From ZC4RG17 sp036259475 (lineage in GTDB: Bacteria; Actinomycetota; Acidimicrobiia; Spongiisociales; ZC4RG35): a stretch of 23,733 nt of DNA. A program made the position numbers and the translations under genes. Numbering within the stretch: the first letter of the stretch is position 1; each line of letters starts with the position of its first letter. The notes under the pieces were generated by a model. It worked only from the letters and a program-made list of their open reading frames with translations. It had not been told where the DNA came from and ran no database searches. Where the stretch lies: assembly GCA_036259475.1 (NCBI GenBank), contig DATABS010000077.1, forward strand, positions 1 through 23,733, in the 5' to 3' direction. This document shows, one piece after another, positions 20,262-23,733 of this stretch.

Positions 20262-21404
20262 ATGCGTGTGAATCCGGCGCTGGACCAGGTCGGATCCCAT
20301 CCGATCCCCGCCATTCAACAACGGGTCAGAGACCTGCGCGAGGGTGGTCGCCGGGTGATCGACTTCTCGATCGGCGACCCGGTCGAGGCGACGTGGGAGG
20401 CAATCCCACGAACGGCAGCGTCCGGGGTTCCCGAGGTGTCCCAGTATCCGACCACCCGCGGATTACCCGAGCTGCGTACGGCGATCGCCGGATATGTCTT
20501 CCGCCGCTTCTCAGTGGAGGTAGACCCCGACACCCAGGTGATTCCTACGTCGGGCTCGAAGGAAGCCATCTTTTCTTCGGCGCTGGCCTTCGTCGACCGG
20601 CGCCGAGGGGACGCCATCGGCTTTCCCGATCCGGGGTACCCGGTTTACGAACGCGGCGCCGTCCTGGCCGGGGCGGAAGCGCTGCCGGTAGCAGCTGATG
20701 CCTCGTTTCTCATGTCCGCCGACTCCGTGCCCGAAGAAACTTGGCCGCGTCTCGCCATGTTGTGGATCTGTACCCCGTCCAACCCGACCGGCGCCGTCAT
20801 CCCGGCGGACGAACTGGGCCGCATCGTTGAGGCGTGCCGCCATCACCAGGTGCTCGTGTGCAGCGACGAGTGTTACGTCGACCTGTATGACGAGGGCGCA
20901 GAGCCGCCTACCTCTGTCCTGCAGTTGTCTGGCGGCGATACCACGGGGGTCCTCAGCTTCCTCTCCCTGTCGAAGCGATCGGGCATGACCGGCTACCGGT
21001 CGGGGGCGATCGTCGGCGACCCCGCTGCCATCGAACGGATATATCGGTTGCGCACGTCGACTGGGACCGCCTCACCCGAGTTCGTCCAACTCGCCGCCAT
21101 AACCGCCTGGAACGACGACGACCATGTGATCGCCCGACGCCAGGTCTTTGGTGCCAAGCGCGCGTTGCTTCGGGCGGGTCTCGAATCCATGGGGGTGAAG
21201 GTGTCGGCCTCCGAGGCCGGGCTCTATCTATGGGCCCAGGTGGGCGATGACCTCGCCGTGAGCGAGGCGCTGGCCGAGGTCGGCGTGATCGTGGCGCCGG
21301 GCCGGATCTTCGGCTCCCGAGGAGAGGGCTTCCTGCGCTTGGCGTTGGTGCCCGACCTCGAGACCTGCCGCCAAGCCTTGGAGCTGATGCGCCGAGTGTT
21401 GTAG
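20262..21404 (+). CDS. dapC: Succinyldiaminopimelate transaminase
   Basis: A 380-residue PLP-dependent class I aminotransferase. Motifs include FSIGDPVEATWE (N-terminal substrate region), SQYPTTRGLPELRTAIAGY, PTSGSKEAIF, FPDPGYPVYE, CTPSNPTGAVI, SDECYVDLY and the PLP lysine K238 in SLSKRSGMTGYRSG. GYR and FLRLALV near the end provide the carboxylate-binding arginines. The sequence pattern and location next to dapD and dapE identify it as DapC, which converts N-succinyl-2-amino-6-ketopimelate with glutamate to N-succinyl-LL-diaminopimelate in lysine and peptidoglycan-precursor synthesis. By sequence alone it could be another class I aminotransferase, but context makes DapC most likely. Transcription is probably from its own leaderless promoter. 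A long imperfect hairpin follows 33 nt after the stop. Confidence 0.92.
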   Translation: MRVNPALDQVGSHPIPAIQQRVRDLREGGRRVIDFSIGDPVEATWEAIPRTAASGVPEVSQYPTTRGLPELRTAIAGYVFRRFSVEVDPDTQVIPTSGSKEAIFSSALAFVDRRRGDAIGFPDPGYPVYERGAVLAGAEALPVAADASFLMSADSVPEETWPRLAMLWICTPSNPTGAVIPADELGRIVEACRHHQVLVCSDECYVDLYDEGAEPPTSVLQLSGGDTTGVLSFLSLSKRSGMTGYRSGAIVGDPAAIERIYRLRTSTGTASPEFVQLAAITAWNDDDHVIARRQVFGAKRALLRAGLESMGVKVSASEAGLYLWAQVGDDLAVSEALAEVGVIVAPGRIFGSRGEGFLRLALVPDLETCRQALELMRRVL

Positions 21405-21437
21405 ACATCGGCTGGCCATTCGATCGCACCCGTCGCC

Positions 21438-21478
21438 CGTTGCGTCACTCGATACGCATGTGAGTCGACGAAGCAACG
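21438..21478. terminator. Imperfect 13-bp hairpin after dapC
   Basis: CGTTGCGTCACTC can pair with GAGT-c-GAC-gaa-GCAACG, with bulges of 1 and 3 nt on the 3' side and an 11-nt loop. It lies 33 nt after the dapC stop in the 231-bp gap between convergent dapC and dapD, where a terminator is expected. There is no T-run. It could also be a chance fold. I see no other gene or RNA in this gap. Confidence 0.35.
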
Positions 21479-21617
21479 CCCAGCCTCGACGACAGTGCAA
21501 TGGAGTGGCTGTCAGCATGCTCGCTGCCCTCTCGTCGGATGAGGAACCTCTTCGTTGCAGGAAGCGGCGGTTGACCAGTGAGTAAGGGCCCACCCGTCCT
21601 GGCCGGCCCAGACGTCG

Positions 21618-21637
21618 CCGACTTCCGACTTCCGACT
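21618..21637. repeat. Short tandem repeat of CCGACTT (almost three copies)
   Basis: Three adjacent copies of the 7-mer CCGACTT, the last incomplete, lie at the very 3' end of dapD and run into its stop codon. The seven-base period could shift the frame of the dapD end by replication slippage. Otherwise no role is apparent. Confidence 0.6.
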
Positions 21638-22616
21638 AATTGCTGTGCAGAGCGGCGTTGAGGCCGACCCAGCTGCCGGTCGTCGGCAAGACTTCGACTG
21701 AACCGCTCACCGAATTGCGGCGGAACAACATCCCGTTCCGTCCGGACAGTTCCCGCGCCTTGGTGGTCGTTCCGTCGGGGAGCGTGACCACCGTGCCCGC
21801 CGTCAGGTAGAGACCCGCCTCGACGACACACTCGTCACCCAACGAAATGCCTATCCCGGAGTTGGCGCCGAGGAGGCAACGTTCTCCGATCGAGATCACC
21901 TCGGTACCGCCTCCCGACAAGGTCCCCATGATCGAAGCTCCACCGCCGACGTCGGACCCATCTCCGACGATGACCCCCGACGAGATGCGGCCTTCGACCA
22001 TCGAGTGGCCCAGGGTGCCGGCATTGAAGTTGACGAACCCCTCGTGCATCACGGTGGTCCCATCGGCGAGATGCGCTCCGAGGCGCACCCGGTCGGCGTC
22101 GGCGATCCGCACACCCGACGGAATGACATAGTCGGTCATCCGGGGGAACTTGTCGACGGAGGTCACCTGCACCCTTCGCCCGCCGGCTTCCAGCCGATGG
22201 CGCGTCGCCTCGAAGTCTTTCACCGAACACGGGCCCTGGGTGGTCCAGACGACATTGTTGAGCACTCCGAACACGCCCTCGAGGCTGACCTCGTGAGGCT
22301 TGACGAGACGGTGGGAGAGGAGATGGAGTCGCAAGTAGGCGTCGTGCGCGTCGGCCGGCGGCGCGGCAAGGTCGGTGATCGACGTGGCGACCGCCACCAG
22401 ATCCACCCGCCGCCCCTCGTCGCGACCGATTCTCCCCGCCAGGTCAGCCGACGTGAGTCGAGCGGAGAATTCGGCGTCGAGACGGATCGTCACCCCCGTC
22501 TCGAAGCCGGCGGGCGGGTCCTCGTCGATGACCGGATGGGGAAATGCTGTGTCGAGCACCGTTCCGTCATCGTGGATCGTGGCCAACCCGACACCGTGGG
22601 CAGTGGAAGCGCTCAT
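21636..22616 (-). CDS. dapD: Tetrahydrodipicolinate N-succinyltransferase (actinobacterial type)
   Basis: A 326-residue DapD of the actinobacterial type: an N-terminal globular domain followed by left-handed beta-helix hexapeptide repeats. It transfers succinyl from succinyl-CoA to tetrahydrodipicolinate, the first committed step of the succinylase lysine pathway. Strongly conserved stretches known from the mycobacterial protein include DAYLRLHLLSHRLVKPHE, VDKFPRMTDYVIPSGVRIAD, MHEGFVNFNAGTLG, MVEGRISSGVIVGDGSDVGG, IMGTLSGGG, CLLGANSGIGISLGD, VVEAGLYLTAGT and KARELSGRNGMLFRRNS. The start ATG 22616 has no ribosome binding site; TAGCCT on its strand ends 6 nt before it. It is divergent from dapE (39 bp between starts) and convergent with dapC. 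Confidence 0.97.
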   Translation of the reverse strand: MSASTAHGVGLATIHDDGTVLDTAFPHPVIDEDPPAGFETGVTIRLDAEFSARLTSADLAGRIGRDEGRRVDLVAVATSITDLAAPPADAHDAYLRLHLLSHRLVKPHEVSLEGVFGVLNNVVWTTQGPCSVKDFEATRHRLEAGGRRVQVTSVDKFPRMTDYVIPSGVRIADADRVRLGAHLADGTTVMHEGFVNFNAGTLGHSMVEGRISSGVIVGDGSDVGGGASIMGTLSGGGTEVISIGERCLLGANSGIGISLGDECVVEAGLYLTAGTVVTLPDGTTTKARELSGRNGMLFRRNSVSGSVEVLPTTGSWVGLNAALHSN

Positions 22617-22622
22617 GAACCA

Positions 22623-22628
22623 AGGCTA
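22623..22628 (-). promoter_or_regulatory. Candidate leaderless -10 of dapD
   Basis: On the minus strand TAGCCT ends 6 nt before the dapD ATG. It lies 13 bp from the oppositely directed dapE -10, so the two promoters must overlap. Confidence 0.45.
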
Positions 22629-22641
22629 ACGGAGGGACCGG

Positions 22642-22647
22642 TAGGCT
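22642..22647 (+). promoter_or_regulatory. Candidate leaderless -10 of dapE
   Basis: TAGGCT ends 8 nt before ATG 22656, with no Shine-Dalgarno sequence between. It is back-to-back with the dapD -10. Confidence 0.45.
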
Positions 22648-22655
22648 CACAGGGC

Positions 22656-23696
22656 ATGCGATCCGACCTGGTGGACACCCTCACATGGCTCGTAGACATT
22701 CCGTCCGAGACCGGCGATGAGGCGGCGATATGCGCCGCGGTGGCCGATCGGCTTGCGGCGCTGCCACAGAAGCGAGTGAGGGAGTCGCTCGTCGTGGGCC
22801 GGCCGGATCAGAGGCAGTCGGTGGTGCTGGCCGGCCATCTCGATACGGTTCCGCGTCAGGGACAAGGTCCGGCCCGGGTGGAGGACGGACGGCTCTGGGG
22901 TCTCGGGGCGTCCGACATGAAGGCCGGGCTGGCGATCATGATCCATCTGCTGGAGGACCCGGCGATCGCCGCCGGCCCGTACGCCGTGGTGGGTGTCTTC
23001 TATGCCGCCGAGGAGGGCCCCCACGAGAACAACCAGCTGCGCGAGGTGCTGTCTGAGGTCGATTGGTTGGCTGGGGCGGACTGCGCCATCGTCCTCGAAC
23101 CGTCCGACGGCGAACTGCAGTACGGATGCAACGGAGTGGTCAATGCGACCGTTCGCTTCACAGGCCGGGCGGCGCACTCCGCCCGGCCGTGGTGGGGCGA
23201 GAACGCCGTTACCAAGGCGGGCGAGTGGCTGGCGGAGTTACATCGGCTCGAACCGGTCCCGTACACGGTCGACGGGCTGGAATATCGCCGGACGGTGGCG
23301 GTGACGCGGGCCGCCGGGGGCGTGGCCAACAACATCGTGCCGGCCGAGTTCGTCCTCAACGTCAACATGAGGTTCACCCCGGACATGACGGTGGAAGCCG
23401 CCATCGACGAGTTGGCCCGGCTCTGCGCTCGGGCCGACTCATTCGAGGTAGCCGACACCGCTCCGGCGGGGGCCGTGTCGGCCGACCATCCGATCATCAC
23501 CGCTCTCGCCGATGCATCGGGGGCCGCTCGCGCCGCCAAGCAAGGCTGGACCGACGTCGCCCGCTTCTCCCAGATCGGGATCCCGGCCGTCAACTTCGGT
23601 CCGGGCAGCTCGGCCCAGGCGCACCAGGCGGACGAGTGGGTCGACGTCGCCAGCGTGGAATACGTGTACGACTCGTTCCGCCGCCTCCTCACCTGA
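22656..23696 (+). CDS. dapE: Succinyl-diaminopimelate desuccinylase
   Basis: A 346-residue M20-family di-zinc amidohydrolase that removes succinate from N-succinyl-LL-diaminopimelate, giving LL-diaminopimelate for lysine and cell wall synthesis. The metal site is visible: H61 and D63 in LAGHLDTVP, the bridging D87 in GLGASDMKAGLA, the general base E119 and ligand E120 in FYAAEEGPHE, and a C-terminal histidine in SAQAHQADEWV. The dimerisation-domain motif GRAAHSARPWWGENA is present. The open frame extends back to 22005 across dapD on the other strand, but that stretch is a shadow. ATG 22656 (MRSDLVDTLTWLVDIPSETG) matches the start of actinobacterial DapE proteins and lies 8 nt after a TAGGCT box. 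It is divergent from dapD. Confidence 0.95.
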   Translation: MRSDLVDTLTWLVDIPSETGDEAAICAAVADRLAALPQKRVRESLVVGRPDQRQSVVLAGHLDTVPRQGQGPARVEDGRLWGLGASDMKAGLAIMIHLLEDPAIAAGPYAVVGVFYAAEEGPHENNQLREVLSEVDWLAGADCAIVLEPSDGELQYGCNGVVNATVRFTGRAAHSARPWWGENAVTKAGEWLAELHRLEPVPYTVDGLEYRRTVAVTRAAGGVANNIVPAEFVLNVNMRFTPDMTVEAAIDELARLCARADSFEVADTAPAGAVSADHPIITALADASGAARAAKQGWTDVARFSQIGIPAVNFGPGSSAQAHQADEWVDVASVEYVYDSFRRLLT

Positions 23697-23707
23697 TTTT
23701 CGCGCAC

Positions 23708-23733
23708 CGATTGCACGCCATAGCGTGCAATCG
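23708..23733. terminator. Perfect 11-bp hairpin after dapE, at window edge
   Basis: CGATTGCACGC, loop CATA, then the exact reverse complement, starting 11 nt after the dapE stop and running to the last base of the window. This is the expected place for a terminator. Any T-run on the plus strand would lie beyond the window and cannot be seen. Confidence 0.65.

Noticed and set aside
22005..22655. Plus-strand extension of the dapE frame by 217 codons
   Set aside because: It runs antisense through well-conserved dapD, looks unlike any protein (arginine/glycine-rich), and the ATG at 22656 matches the known DapE N-terminus.
1..23733. CRISPR array, insertion sequence, prophage or integron
   Set aside because: No spaced direct repeats, transposase, integrase or phage structural motifs were found; the only tandem repeat noticed is the short CCGACTT run.

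Overview
The window is high-G+C, densely packed bacterial DNA with long GC-rich reading frames, GTG starts and gene pairs that abut or overlap. It reads as a chromosomal segment of an actinobacterium, probably a deep-branching one such as Acidimicrobiia (inference). The main support is an actinobacterial-type DapD and the order iscS ... mnmA ... ligA, which is known from mycobacteria and relatives. I see no insertion sequence, integrase, phage gene, CRISPR array or rRNA.

Layout. (1) 1-562: tRNA-Leu(UAA), a strong hairpin, and a broken minus-strand lipoprotein gene. (2) 806-3773: a tight three-gene operon of an N-formylglutamate-amidohydrolase-like enzyme, a DUF1704 zinc-peptidase-like protein and a glutathione-synthase-like ATP-grasp ligase, followed by a convergent dodecin. 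(3) 4176-8658: aceK (isocitrate dehydrogenase kinase/phosphatase) overlapping a GNAT/ADP-forming acyl-CoA synthetase fusion of the protein-acetyltransferase (PatA) type. (4) 8720-9923: a crotonase and a convergent SRPBCC protein. (5) 9943-16162: cysteine desulfurase, a very unusual 1183-residue pseudo-ATPase/TPR/membrane/PQQ-propeller protein, mnmA, and a convergent thioredoxin. (6) 16268-19785: a GAF-like protein, a MerR-type regulator with a non-canonical C-terminal half, and ligA. (7) 19793-23696: a small membrane-anchored protein, then dapC, dapD and dapE, three enzymes of the succinylase route to diaminopimelate and lysine; dapD and dapE are divergent from a 39-bp gap.

How the genes work together. 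The cysteine desulfurase can supply persulfide sulfur to MnmA for tRNA 2-thiouridine. AceK and the PatA-like protein both suggest post-translational control of acetate, isocitrate and glyoxylate metabolism. The amidohydrolase/DUF1704/ATP-grasp trio looks like a make-and-break system for a small peptide or amide whose product is not established.

The most striking regulatory signal is a TAnnnT (-10-like) hexamer placed 6-9 nt before the start codon of at least seven genes, with no Shine-Dalgarno sequence. This suggests widespread leaderless transcription. The best candidates for something new are the propeller fusion protein, the amidohydrolase/DUF1704/ATP-grasp operon and the aceK-patA pair.
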